Source: Nitratidesulfovibrio sp.
GTDB taxonomy: Bacteria; Desulfobacterota; Desulfovibrionia; Desulfovibrionales; Desulfovibrionaceae
Length of the DNA: 64,000 nucleotides
Direction of reading: 5' to 3'
NCBI RefSeq assembly: GCF_040373385.1
Contig: NZ_JBDXXH010000004.1
Span: 1 to 64,000 of the forward strand
Position 1 is the first letter of the stretch. Every line of letters begins with the position of its first letter. This document shows, piece by piece, positions 35,310-43,883 of the stretch. The position numbers were made by a program, and so were the translations under genes. The notes under the pieces are model-generated. The model saw only the letters and a program-made list of their open reading frames with translations. It did not search any database and was not told the origin of the DNA.

Positions 35310-35505
35310 TTGGCCGACCGACCCCGGCGGCAGTGCTGCCCTGGGGAGCCGGGGCGGAACATTCCGTTCGCGGCAGGCGGCGGGAACATACATCGTCGAA
35401 TCGCGTCGCGGGGGAGGCCCACAGGGTTTCCCCCGTTCGCGTCCGCAAGGGCGCACGCCCGCCGGGCCAAGGGGCCGGGCAGGGCGCCGCGCCGGGGAGC
35501 ACGCC

Positions 35506-36939
35506 ATGCGGCAGGAAGGCACCATCGCCGCCATCGCCACCCCGCCCGGTACCGGGGGGGTGGGCATCATCCGCATCAGCGGGCCGGACAGCCATGCCAT
35601 TCTGAGGCGGCTGTTCCTGCCCGCCTCGCCGCGTTTTGCCGGGTTCCGGCCCTGGACGCTGCACCGTGGCCGAGTGTGCGACGCCACGGGCGCGCCGCTG
35701 GATGACGTGCTGGCCGTGGCCATGCCCGGCCCGCGCACCTTTACCGGCGAGGACGTGGCCGAAATCCACTGCCATGGCGGTCCTGCCGTGCTGGCGGCGG
35801 TGCTGGAGGCGGCCTGCGCCTGCGGCGCGCAGCTTGCCGGGCGGGGTGAATTCACCCGGCGGGCTTTCCTGAACGGGCGCATGGACCTGACCCAGGCCGA
35901 AGCCGTGGCCGAGATGATCGCCGCTCCCGCACAGGGCGGGTTGCGTCTGGCCCAGGCCCGTTTGCAGGGGCTGCTGGGCGCGCGGGTGGCCGAACTGCGG
36001 GCGCGCCTGCTGGATCTGCGCGCGCAGGTGTGCGTGGCCGTGGATTTTCCGGAGGACGAGGTGGATTGCCTTGCCCCGAATGCCTTCGTGGCCGAATGTG
36101 AAGGGGTGGCCGCCGGGGTGCGCGGGCTGCTGACCGCCCACCAACGGGGCCGCTGCTGGCAGGAGGGCGCGCTGGTGGTGCTGGCCGGGCACGTCAACGC
36201 GGGCAAGTCCAGCCTGATGAACGCCCTGCTGGGGCGCCGCCGGGCCATCGTTACCGACATGCCCGGCACCACGCGGGATTTCATCGAAGAACCGGTGCAA
36301 CTTGCCGGGTTGCCGGTGCGCCTGGTGGACACGGCGGGCCTGCGCGATACCGGCGACATCGTGGAACAGGAAGGCGTGCGCATCAGCCGCGACCTGGTGG
36401 CCCAGGCCGACCTTGTCCTGCTGGTGGTGGACGCCGCCACGGGGCTGGGCCATGCCGAGCGCGAACTGCTGCGCCAGGTGCGCGACCAGCAGGTGCACGG
36501 GGACAAGCCGGGCGGGCGGGTGCTGGTGGTGCTGAACAAGACCGATCTTGCCGCTGCGTCCGTGTCCGGTGCCGCCTTCCAGTGCCCACCGGAGGTGGAT
36601 GGCTGCCCCTGCGTGGCGGTATCCGCCCTGCGCGGGCAAGGGGTGGACGAACTGGCCGCCGCCGCGCGGGCCATGGTATTGACCGGGCTTGGCGCGTCCG
36701 GTGCGGGCGGGGAACCGGAGTCCGGCGATCTTGCACCCAACCTGCGTCAGGCTCAGGTACTGCGTCGTGCGCTGGACGAACTGGACGCCCTGATGGAGGA
36801 TGTCCGCGCCGGGGTGCCGTACGACCTGTGCTCGGTGCGGCTGGATGGTGCCTGCGCCGTGCTGTCGGAAATCACCGGCGAAACCACCCCCGCAGAGGTG
36901 CTGGAGCATATATTTTCTTCGTTCTGCATCGGGAAGTAG
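35506..36939 (+). CDS. mnmE: tRNA modification GTPase MnmE
   Basis: With MnmG it forms the cmnm5U34 modification in tRNAs. Length 477 residues. N-terminal formyl-THF-binding domain ([23 protein letters not shown]), helical domain with the [26 protein letters not shown] motif, G domain with G1 [17 protein letters not shown]2/G3 [13 protein letters not shown] and DTAGLRD, G4 NKTD, and the invariant C-terminal CIGK. ATG at 35506 with GGGGAGC. Downstream end of the rpmH-mnmE block; mnmG is absent here. Confidence 0.96.
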   Translation: MRQEGTIAAIATPPGTGGVGIIRISGPDSHAILRRLFLPASPRFAGFRPWTLHRGRVCDATGAPLDDVLAVAMPGPRTFTGEDVAEIHCHGGPAVLAAVLEAACACGAQLAGRGEFTRRAFLNGRMDLTQAEAVAEMIAAPAQGGLRLAQARLQGLLGARVAELRARLLDLRAQVCVAVDFPEDEVDCLAPNAFVAECEGVAAGVRGLLTAHQRGRCWQEGALVVLAGHVNAGKSSLMNALLGRRRAIVTDMPGTTRDFIEEPVQLAGLPVRLVDTAGLRDTGDIVEQEGVRISRDLVAQADLVLLVVDAATGLGHAERELLRQVRDQQVHGDKPGGRVLVVLNKTDLAAASVSGAAFQCPPEVDGCPCVAVSALRGQGVDELAAAARAMVLTGLGASGAGGEPESGDLAPNLRQAQVLRRALDELDALMEDVRAGVPYDLCSVRLDGACAVLSEITGETTPAEVLEHIFSSFCIGK

Positions 36940-37068
36940 ATGGAATTCGTCCTGTAACGGGATCACCACGAAGCAAACGAGCCATCCCGTCTGTTGTGAC
37001 CTGCGTCACTGACCGGAACCCGCCGCCGTGCCACGGTGCACGCATGGCGGACACGCCACAGGAGTAAC

Positions 37069-37872
37069 ATGTCCGATCGCGCGCCCTCTCCCTTCATCGT
37101 CAACGGTTGTCGCGGTACGACCGTTGCCTCCTCTCGCGGGGGCACCTGCCGTTTTTCCCTGCCCGTGCCGGAGGGCTTTCTGGCCCGACTGGAGCGGGTG
37201 GTGGCCGAAAGCGGCTGGCCGGACTTCCTGCGCGACGTGGTGCGCGGTCCCATCCTGCACCATCACGCCTTCCGGGTGGCGGTGTCCGCGTGCCCCAACG
37301 GCTGCTCGCGCCCGCACATCGCGGATGTGGGCATCATCCGGGCCTGGACGCCGGGCCGCGCCTCCGATGCCTGCACCCGTTGCGGACTGTGCGAGCGGCT
37401 GTGCCCCGACCATGCCATGACAGTTGAAGATGACGGGCCGCGCCTGCACCCCGAAAACTGTCTTTCCTGCGGGCTGTGCATCAAGCGCTGCCCGGAAAAG
37501 GCCCTGCCCGTGGCCCGCGAGGGCTGGCGGGTGGTGGTGGGCGGTCGCCTTGGCCGCAGGCCCCGGCTGGCCACCGAACTGGAAGGGCTGGACGAAGTGC
37601 CGGGTACCTCCGGCTTCCCCGGCCAGTCGCACCTGCTGGACGACGATGGCGTGGTGCGCGCCCTGCGCAACGCGCTGGCGTGGTACATGCGCGAATACCG
37701 GCTGCACCTGCGCTTCGGCGACCTGGTGGCCTCCGACCCCGCCACGGCGGCGCGTCTGGCGGGCACCCTGCCGGGGCCGGTGCGCAATCCCGAAAAGATG
37801 GCCCCCATGCGCTTCGATACCCCCGCACCGGATACCGGCGAAGGGGAGGGCGCGGCGGGCGAAACCCCGTAG
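37069..37872 (+). CDS. Siroheme-type half-domain protein with two 4Fe-4S ferredoxin motifs
   Basis: A 267-residue redox protein. Residues ~15-75 form a nitrite/sulfite reductase ferredoxin-like half domain, then the siroheme/4Fe-4S signature CPNGCSRPHIADVGI (C-x3-C). Two ferredoxin motifs CTRCGLCERLCPD and CLSCGLCIKRCPE follow. The layout recalls subunit C of anaerobic sulfite reductase, but the first C-x5-C half of the siroheme site cannot be found and the protein is short. It may bind siroheme partially or act only as electron carrier. The ATG at 37069 has CAGGAGTAAC. The polyferredoxin membrane gene follows 149 nt downstream. Confidence 0.72.
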   Translation: MSDRAPSPFIVNGCRGTTVASSRGGTCRFSLPVPEGFLARLERVVAESGWPDFLRDVVRGPILHHHAFRVAVSACPNGCSRPHIADVGIIRAWTPGRASDACTRCGLCERLCPDHAMTVEDDGPRLHPENCLSCGLCIKRCPEKALPVAREGWRVVVGGRLGRRPRLATELEGLDEVPGTSGFPGQSHLLDDDGVVRALRNALAWYMREYRLHLRFGDLVASDPATAARLAGTLPGPVRNPEKMAPMRFDTPAPDTGEGEGAAGETP

Positions 37873-38021
37873 CGTTCCTGTTCACGCGCATGGCCCGGCA
37901 TCGTCCCGATTCCCGCCGCCCGCATGGGGCACCGGCCCCGTTGCAAGACGGAGCCGCCGCACCGGCGGGCCTTGCGGAAATCGGCCCGGTGTCGGAAGCG
38001 CCCACGAGGCCCTGCCCGACC

Positions 38022-39479
38022 ATGCCCCACCTTTCGGATGATTCTTCCCGGCCCGCGCCGCCGCTTTCGCCCTCCACGCCTGATGGTGGGGCGAACGGCG
38101 GCGCGGGCCGTACCGCGTTCTGGTCCGTTACCGTCCCCTGTCTGCTGGCCTTTGCCCTGCTGGCCGCCCACGCAGTGCGCTCCGGCGACGGGGGCACGGC
38201 GGCGGCGTGGGGCGTGCTGGCGGGGCTGGCCTGTATCCGCCTTGCCTGGGTGCGCCTGGTGGCTGCCGCCGCGTTGTTCGCCGGGGGCTTGTTCTGGGTG
38301 TCCGTGGGCGTGGACCTGGTGCGCTTTCGCATGGCCTTCGGCCTGGACTGGCTGCGTCTTGCGATGATCATGGCGGCGGTCACCGGCCTGACCATGGCCG
38401 CATGGTGGCGTCTGGCGGGAGAGGCCGGGCGGCAACACCATCATCGCGGTACGGATACCGCGTGGCCCAGGGCAATAGCCTTTCTGCTGGCCGTCGGGCT
38501 GCTGTGGCTGGCCCGCTGGCGTGCATCAGGTATCGTGCTGCTGCTGTCCGACCGCTTCCTGCCCGGCTCCGGGCCGCTCCAGATCGCCCTGGCCGGGGTG
38601 TACGCCGCGTGGGTGGCCGGGCTGCTGCTGGACCCCGCACGGGCGCGCAAGGCCCGTCCGCGCCTGTGGGCGCTGTTTTCCGCCGTGTTCTTCGGCCAGT
38701 TGGCCCTGGGCCTGCTGGGCGCGCACCGCCTGCTGATGACCGGGGCGCTGCACCTGCCCGTGCCCGCGCTGATCCTGGCCGGGCCGCTGTACCGGGGCGA
38801 GGGCGTGTTCATGCTGGTGCTGTTCGGCGTCTCGGTGCTGCTGCTGGGCCCGGCGTGGTGCAGCCATCTCTGCTACATCGGCGCGTGGGACGATGCCTGC
38901 TCGCGCTTGCGCGGGGCCGCCGCGAAGCCGGGAGACAAGGGGGAAAGGCCCCGGAAAGGCGGGCGGCCCATGCCGCCGCCCTTGCCCCGTTGGGCGGTGG
39001 CGATGCGCTGGTGTCTGGCTGCCGTGGTGTTCGCCGTGGCATGGATCATGGGGCGGGCCGGGGTGCCGGTGGGCGTGGCCGCCACGGTCGCCGGGCTGTT
39101 CGGGCTGGCCGGTGTGGCGGTGATGGTGGGGCTGAGCACGCGCCGGGGCATGATGGTGCACTGCACCGCCTTCTGCCCCATGGGCGCCGTGGGCAACCTG
39201 CTGGGGCGCATCGCGCCGTGGCGGCTGCGCGTGGGGCCGGGCTGCACCCGCTGCGGGGCCTGCCTTGCCATCTGCCGGTACAACGCGCTGGACGCGCGGC
39301 GGCTGGAAGCAGGGCGGCCCGCCCTGTCCTGCACCCTGTGTCGTGACTGCATCGGCGTGTGCCGCCACGGGGCCATGCGACTGACCCTGCCGGGGCTGTC
39401 CCCGGCGGCGGCGTGGCGCACCTTCACCGTGCTGGCCGCCGTGCTGCACGCGGTGTTCCTGAACGTGGCCCGCATGTAG
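38022..39479 (+). CDS. NapH/NosR-like membrane 4Fe-4S protein
   Basis: A 485-residue polytopic membrane protein with about ten hydrophobic segments. Paired CX3CP-type motifs of the Fer4_5 family (CSHLCYIGAWDD and CTAFCPMGAVGNLLGRI) flank the membrane part, and two C-terminal ferredoxin motifs (CTRCGACLAICRYNALD and CTLCRDCIGVCRHGAM) lie in the cytoplasm. Such proteins take electrons from quinol and pass them to soluble reductases. Start is uncertain: 38022 (chosen) or 37890, neither with a strong Shine-Dalgarno. Probably co-transcribed with the siroheme-type protein upstream. Confidence 0.75.
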   Translation: MPHLSDDSSRPAPPLSPSTPDGGANGGAGRTAFWSVTVPCLLAFALLAAHAVRSGDGGTAAAWGVLAGLACIRLAWVRLVAAAALFAGGLFWVSVGVDLVRFRMAFGLDWLRLAMIMAAVTGLTMAAWWRLAGEAGRQHHHRGTDTAWPRAIAFLLAVGLLWLARWRASGIVLLLSDRFLPGSGPLQIALAGVYAAWVAGLLLDPARARKARPRLWALFSAVFFGQLALGLLGAHRLLMTGALHLPVPALILAGPLYRGEGVFMLVLFGVSVLLLGPAWCSHLCYIGAWDDACSRLRGAAAKPGDKGERPRKGGRPMPPPLPRWAVAMRWCLAAVVFAVAWIMGRAGVPVGVAATVAGLFGLAGVAVMVGLSTRRGMMVHCTAFCPMGAVGNLLGRIAPWRLRVGPGCTRCGACLAICRYNALDARRLEAGRPALSCTLCRDCIGVCRHGAMRLTLPGLSPAAAWRTFTVLAAVLHAVFLNVARM

Positions 39480-39873
39480 CGGCGTGCCAGTCAACGGAAT
39501 GCGTCGCGCGCGGAGACGGCGCGCAGGCAAGGTTCATTTCCGTGTCACCGGTGCCGCACTTCGCAAACCGGTGCGGATCGGCATGAATTGGCGCGAAACG
39601 GCGTGAATCGGTGTAAACGGGCGTGAACCGCTGGCCGGAGGGGCGGGCATGTCCGCGCCGTCGCCCCCGTTCGGGCCGCGTCCCTGGCTGCGCGGCGGGG
39701 TATTCTCCCTCGGGCCGTGGTACCGCGTCAGCACCGGGGGTTTACGTAATCCGGCCCATCATGTATGAATGCCGCCGCCGGAGCCACCGCGCGCTTCGTG
39801 CCTTTTCAGCATCCCGCGCCGCCGGTTCGTCGCATTTCCGGCTCCGTGGACCGCGCCTTCACGAGTGCCACTG
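39480..39873. other. Spacer before the RNase D-like gene
   Basis: No gene. It contains a run of degenerate 12-13 bp words (CGGCGTGAATCGG / CGGGCGTGAACCG type, 39560-39635). The sequence TATGAATGCCG near 39765 lies in a less GC-rich patch that may be the promoter. Confidence 0.4.
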
Positions 39874-40479
39874 ATGAAGAAGATTCCCGAACGGTATCGG
39901 CGTAAGATCAGCAAGGACGAAATCAACGAGCTGCCCCTTGAGCGGTATGCGGGTGAAATCCGCATTGTCCGCAGCGAGGAGGAGCTCGCGGATGCCGTTG
40001 ACCACCTGCGTGACGAAGACGTGCTGGGCTTCGATACCGAAACCCGGCCCACCTTCCGCAAGGGCAAGGTCAACCTGCCGTCGCTGGTGCAGCTTGCATG
40101 CAGCGAAGTGGTCTACCTGTTCCAGCTCAACTGGCTGCCCTTTGGCGAGGCGCTGGCCTCGGTGCTGTCCGACGCGGACATCGTCAAGACCGGCGTGGCC
40201 GTGCGCGATGACATCCGCGACCTGCAAAAGCTGTTCGCCTTCAACGACGCGGGCGTGGTGGACCTGGGCGAGGTGGCGCGCGACCTGGGCCTTGAAACGC
40301 ACGGCCTTCGCAACCTTGCCGCCAATTTTCTGGAAGTGCGCATCTCCAAGGGTGCCCAGTGTTCCAACTGGAGCAACCGCGAACTGGCCCCCCAGCAGGT
40401 GCTGTACGCCGCCACCGATGCCTGGGTCAGCCGCGAGATTCATTTGCGCATGCGCAGGCTGGGACTCATCGACCGCTAG
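39874..40479 (+). CDS. RNase D-like 3'-5' exonuclease
   Basis: A 201-residue stand-alone DEDDy exonuclease domain. Catalytic residues appear in LGFDTETRPTFRKG (D-x-E), VAVRDDIRDLQKL (D) and YAATDAWVSREIHLRM (Y-x3-D). The HRDC domains of RNase D are absent. It probably degrades or trims RNA. ATG at 39874. It is the single gene before the pho cluster. Confidence 0.87.
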   Translation: MKKIPERYRRKISKDEINELPLERYAGEIRIVRSEEELADAVDHLRDEDVLGFDTETRPTFRKGKVNLPSLVQLACSEVVYLFQLNWLPFGEALASVLSDADIVKTGVAVRDDIRDLQKLFAFNDAGVVDLGEVARDLGLETHGLRNLAANFLEVRISKGAQCSNWSNRELAPQQVLYAATDAWVSREIHLRMRRLGLIDR

Positions 40480-40689
40480 TCGGTCTGGCCCCTTTCTGCG
40501 TCGGTCCGTTTTCCCTTGCCGCATTTTCTGCGCGCCCCCATGCACGTCATGGGGGCGCGCGGTGCGTTTCTTCGCCTTTTCGCCGTTCCGCCGCCTTTGT
40601 CACGTCGTCGTCACCAAGCGTGGCATGTGCGGGCGTCCGGCAGCGGCATGCCACGGAAATACCAGCCACCTTGGCAGTGGTGGGGAAAA

Positions 40690-40707
40690 ATGTCACATCC
40701 TTGTAAC
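40690..40707 (+). promoter_or_regulatory. Candidate Pho box upstream of phoB
   Basis: Two 7-nt direct repeats, ATGTCAC and TTGTAAC, lie 11 bp apart start to start, as in PhoB sites (CTGTCAY repeats separated by 4 nt). It lies 69 nt before the phoB start, so PhoB may control its own gene. The match is good but not perfect. Confidence 0.5.
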
Positions 40708-40775
40708 GGAGCAACCACGCATCCGTCACCGGCACCGCACATCTTCTCGGGCAGGAAAGCGCCAAGGAGAACCAC

Positions 40776-41468
40776 ATGACGAAAGAGCGCATTCTGGTGG
40801 TGGAAGACGACGAGGACATCCTGCAGTTGCTGACCTTCACCTTCGAATCCGCAGGGTTCGAGGTGCGAACGGCCACCACGGGACGCGAAGGTCTGGACAT
40901 CGCGCTGCGGCAGAAGCCCGCGCTTGTTCTGCTGGACCTGATGCTGCCCGGCATGAGCGGACTTGACGTGTGCCGCGAGCTGAAGCGCCTGCCGGAAACG
41001 GAAGATGTACCGGTAATCATGCTTACCGCGCGCGGAGAGGAAGTGGACCGCATCGTGGGGCTGGAACTGGGGGCCGACGACTATGTGGTCAAGCCCTTCA
41101 GCCCGCGTGAACTGGTGCTGCGTATTCGCGCCGTGCTCAAGCGCGCGCAGGGCGTGGCCGAAAACCCCCAGCGCTCGCAGTGGCAGATCGACGGGCTTGC
41201 CCTGGACCTTGACGCGCACCGGGTGGAGGTGGACGGCGAAGAAGCCGCCCTGACCGCCACGGAATTCCGCCTGCTGGCGGAACTGGTGCGCAACCGGGGC
41301 CGCGTGCGCACCCGCGACCAGTTGCTGAACACGGTGTGGGGATACGAGTTCGAAGGTTACGCCCGTACGGTGGATACCCACGTACGCAGGCTGCGCCAGA
41401 AGATCGGCGGCTACGCGGCCATGATCGAAACCATCCGGGGCGTGGGATACCGCTTCAAGGAACAGTAG
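40776..41468 (+). CDS. phoB: Phosphate response regulator PhoB
   Basis: OmpR/PhoB-type response regulator, 230 residues. Receiver domain with phospho-accepting Asp in LVLLDLMLPGMSG, acid pair VVEDDED and Lys in VVKPFSPRELVLR; C-terminal winged helix with LLNTVWGYEFEGYARTVDTHVRRLRQKIG and GVGYRFKE. ATG at 40776 has AAGGAGAACCAC. The assignment as PhoB, not another OmpR regulator, rests on the pstB-phoU neighbours and the Pho box. The sensor PhoR is not next to it. Confidence 0.88.
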   Translation: MTKERILVVEDDEDILQLLTFTFESAGFEVRTATTGREGLDIALRQKPALVLLDLMLPGMSGLDVCRELKRLPETEDVPVIMLTARGEEVDRIVGLELGADDYVVKPFSPRELVLRIRAVLKRAQGVAENPQRSQWQIDGLALDLDAHRVEVDGEEAALTATEFRLLAELVRNRGRVRTRDQLLNTVWGYEFEGYARTVDTHVRRLRQKIGGYAAMIETIRGVGYRFKEQ

Positions 41469-41624
41469 CCCCGGATTCCGCGTGGCGGCCATGCACGGCG
41501 CAGCAGCCTTGCACCGCTGAATCTCGGCACCGGCACACCGCCCCGTGCGGCGGCATCGCCCCTTTTCGCCTAACGCCCCAATGCCCCCAACGCGCGGCGC
41601 GCCACGCGTCGCCGGGAACGAGAC

Positions 41625-42392
41625 ATGCCAGACAGCAAGAACGTGAAGATGCACTCTGCATCGCTGAATTTCTACTACGGCGACTTTCAGGCGCTGCACG
41701 ACATCAATCTGGAGTTCGAACGCAACCAGGTCACCGCGCTCATTGGGCCGTCTGGCTGCGGCAAGAGCACCTTCCTGCGGTGTCTGAACCGCATGAACGA
41801 CCTCATTCCCATTTCGCGCGTGGACGGTGAGATATGCCTCGACGGCATGAACATCCACGACGCCCGGCTGGACGTGGTGGAACTGCGCCGTCGCGTGGGC
41901 ATGGTGTTCCAGAAGCCCAACCCCTTCCCCAAGTCCATTTTCGAGAACGTGGCCTACGGGCTGCGCGTCAACGGCGTGCGCGACAAGGAATACATCGCCG
42001 AAAAGGTGGAGCAGAGCCTGCGCCACGCCGCCCTGTGGGACGAGGTGAAGGACCGCCTGCAAGAGTCGGGTCTGGGCCTTTCCGGCGGGCAGCAGCAGCG
42101 GCTGTGCATCGCCCGGGCCCTGGCCGTGGAGCCCGAGGTGCTGCTGATGGACGAACCCGCATCCGCGCTGGACCCCATCGCCACCCAGAAGATCGAGGAA
42201 CTCATCCATATCCTGAAGAAGGACTACACCATCATCATCGTGACCCACAGCATGCAGCAGGCGGCCCGCGTCTCTGACCTGACGGCCTTCTTCTACATGG
42301 GGAAACTGGTGGAGTGGGGCGCGACGGAAATGATGTTCACCAGGCCGCGCAACAAGCAGACCGAAGACTATATTACCGGCCGGTTCGGGTAG
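41625..42392 (+). CDS. pstB: Phosphate ABC transporter ATPase
   Basis: ATPase of the PstSCAB phosphate importer, 255 residues. Walker [22 protein letters not shown], family motif [19 protein letters not shown], signature [18 protein letters not shown], Walker [14 protein letters not shown], ending [13 protein letters not shown]. pstS, pstC and pstA are not in this window. Its stop codon touches hairpin B3, which stands between pstB and phoU. Confidence 0.96.
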   Translation: MPDSKNVKMHSASLNFYYGDFQALHDINLEFERNQVTALIGPSGCGKSTFLRCLNRMNDLIPISRVDGEICLDGMNIHDARLDVVELRRRVGMVFQKPNPFPKSIFENVAYGLRVNGVRDKEYIAEKVEQSLRHAALWDEVKDRLQESGLGLSGGQQQRLCIARALAVEPEVLLMDEPASALDPIATQKIEELIHILKKDYTIIIVTHSMQQAARVSDLTAFFYMGKLVEWGATEMMFTRPRNKQTEDYITGRFG

Positions 42393-42586
42393 GAGGAGTT
42401 CTCAAATTGTCCTTTCGTCCGGGGGCTGCGTCGAACTTCGTCTGCCAGATCGGTCGAATACAACAAGAGCGCGTTGCGGTCCTCATCCGTAAGGCTCGAA
42501 GACTCGCCAACGGCTGAGGCATACTCCCTCCTGTCAGGCTTGTTCTCCTTGCCGCCGAACGAAAATCCTGCTTTGACAACTCCCCC
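42392..42586 (+). repeat. Long hairpin of family B, copy 3, with repeat A in the core
   Basis: Arms GGAGGAGTTCTCAAATTG.CCTTTCGT and ACGAAAA.CCTGCTTTGACAACTCCCCC pair across 195 bp. The conserved core is split: GGTCGAATACAACAAGAG at 42452-42469 and ATACTCCC at 42521-42528, with a repeat-A copy in the gap. It starts at the pstB stop and ends 11 nt before the phoU start codon. Confidence 0.75.
42484..42513 (+). repeat. Palindromic repeat A, copy 3
   Basis: CATCCGTAAGGCTCG...CTCGCCAACGG, a shorter form of the repeat at 9461-9498. It splits the core of hairpin B3. Confidence 0.6.
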
Positions 42587-42597
42587 AGGAGAGTTCT

Positions 42598-43278
42598 GTG
42601 GAAACGCATTTTCACCAGCAATTGCAGAAGCTTCGCCTGAAGGTGCTGGAAATGGCCGCGCATTCGCAGGCGGCCATCGAAACCGCCGTGCGCGCCTTGC
42701 AGCACCGCGATGCCGACGCCGCGCGCTCGGTCATCGCAGGCGACAAGCTGATCAACACCATAGAGTGCGAGATCGACGAGCTCAGCTTCCGGCTGCTGGC
42801 GCTGGACCAGCCCATGGCCGTGGATCTGCGCATCATCGTGGCCATCATGCGGGCCAGCATGTACCTGGAACGAGTGGGCGACGAGGCCGTGAACATCGCC
42901 GAAGCAGCCATGTTCCTGGCATCCCGGCCGCCGTTGCCGGAAATGCCCAGCCTGAACGAACTGGGCACCCACGCCGTGGACATGTTCCGCAAGGCGGTCA
43001 TGTCCTTTCGCGAAAGCGACGCCGGGCTGGCCCGCGAGCTGCGCATGCTGGACAAGCGCTGCAACCAACTGGACGTGCAGGTGCTGCGCGAACTCATGGA
43101 CTACATGAGCCGCGAAAGCCCCGCCGTTGAGCGCGCGGTGCACACCATCCTTGTCTCGCGCAGCCTCGAACGGGTGGGCGACCTGTCCACCAACGTGGGC
43201 GAGACGGTGATGTTCATTGTCGAAGGGCTGAACATCAAGCACAGCTTCCAGATCAATTCCGGCGGCTCGTGCAGCTAG
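42598..43278 (+). CDS. phoU: Phosphate signalling protein PhoU
   Basis: Negative regulator of Pho signalling and phosphate import, 226 residues, two PhoU three-helix repeats. The metal-binding motifs are present (ERVGDEAVNIAEAA and ERVGDLSTNVGETV). GTG at 42598 with AGGAG 8 nt upstream, partly within the end of hairpin B3. Follows pstB, so the pair is probably co-transcribed through the hairpin. Confidence 0.95.
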   Translation: METHFHQQLQKLRLKVLEMAAHSQAAIETAVRALQHRDADAARSVIAGDKLINTIECEIDELSFRLLALDQPMAVDLRIIVAIMRASMYLERVGDEAVNIAEAAMFLASRPPLPEMPSLNELGTHAVDMFRKAVMSFRESDAGLARELRMLDKRCNQLDVQVLRELMDYMSRESPAVERAVHTILVSRSLERVGDLSTNVGETVMFIVEGLNIKHSFQINSGGSCS

Positions 43279-43453
43279 CACGGTACGCCTTACCGCACCG
43301 ACATGGCGGGGCTGCCCACACGGCGGCCCCGCTTTGCATTCGCGGGCGGCTGCGGTATGCTGTCGCCCCGCCGCCCGCCGGATTGCCGGACGGGGTCGGC
43401 ACATCCCATACCCCCACGCGGCCCGCACCTGCGGCGTCCGCCCCGGAGACCCG

Positions 43454-43726
43454 ATGACCCAATTCGGCAAGCGCACCGTGCAGTTTCCCGTAACCCCGGA
43501 AGAAGTCCCCGCCCTGGTGAGCCGCATCGGCGAACAGATGGCCGCTGGCGTCATCACGCTGGATGGCCGTTCGATAGAGATCGAAGGCTACGAAAGCATT
43601 GGCATTTCGCTGAAGCGCACCGGCGACAAGCTGCGCGCCCGCGTGAAGGTGAAGTTCCCCAAACGTCCCGGCGAGGTGGGTGACGCGGGCAGCGATGCTG
43701 ATGACAGTGACGGGGATGACGATTAG
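43454..43726 (+). CDS. Small amphi-Trp-like protein next to a GAK-type CofD homologue
   Basis: A 90-residue protein. The first ~70 residues (TVQFPVTPEEVPALVSRIGEQMAAGVITLDGRS then SIGISLKRTGDKLRARVKVKF) give one helix followed by strands with alternating charge, resembling the amphi-Trp domain though it lacks the tryptophan. The tail is acidic (DADDSDGDDD). ATG at 43454. The CofD-like gene begins downstream. Amphi-Trp proteins are reported to co-occur with GAK gene sets. Family placement is tentative. Confidence 0.55.
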   Translation: MTQFGKRTVQFPVTPEEVPALVSRIGEQMAAGVITLDGRSIEIEGYESIGISLKRTGDKLRARVKVKFPKRPGEVGDAGSDADDSDGDDD

Positions 43727-43883
43727 CCGTCCCGCGGCGGCAGGGGGTGGCGGCTCTGCCGATCACCCCGACCGCACCGGCCACTCTGGCCGCTCCGCCT
43801 GCTCTGCCCGCTGTGGCAGTCACGTGCCCGGCGACCGCCCGGATTGCGGCGTACCGAATGGTGATATGCCAGACAGGGGCGCC

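Noticed and set aside
31588..36969. A 1793-codon open frame on the minus strand opposite rnpA-yidC-jag-mnmE
   Set aside because: It is the antisense of well-identified genes with strong codon bias in GC-rich DNA. Its translation has no conserved motif and is full of His/Gln/Gly/Arg, which is typical of such shadows.
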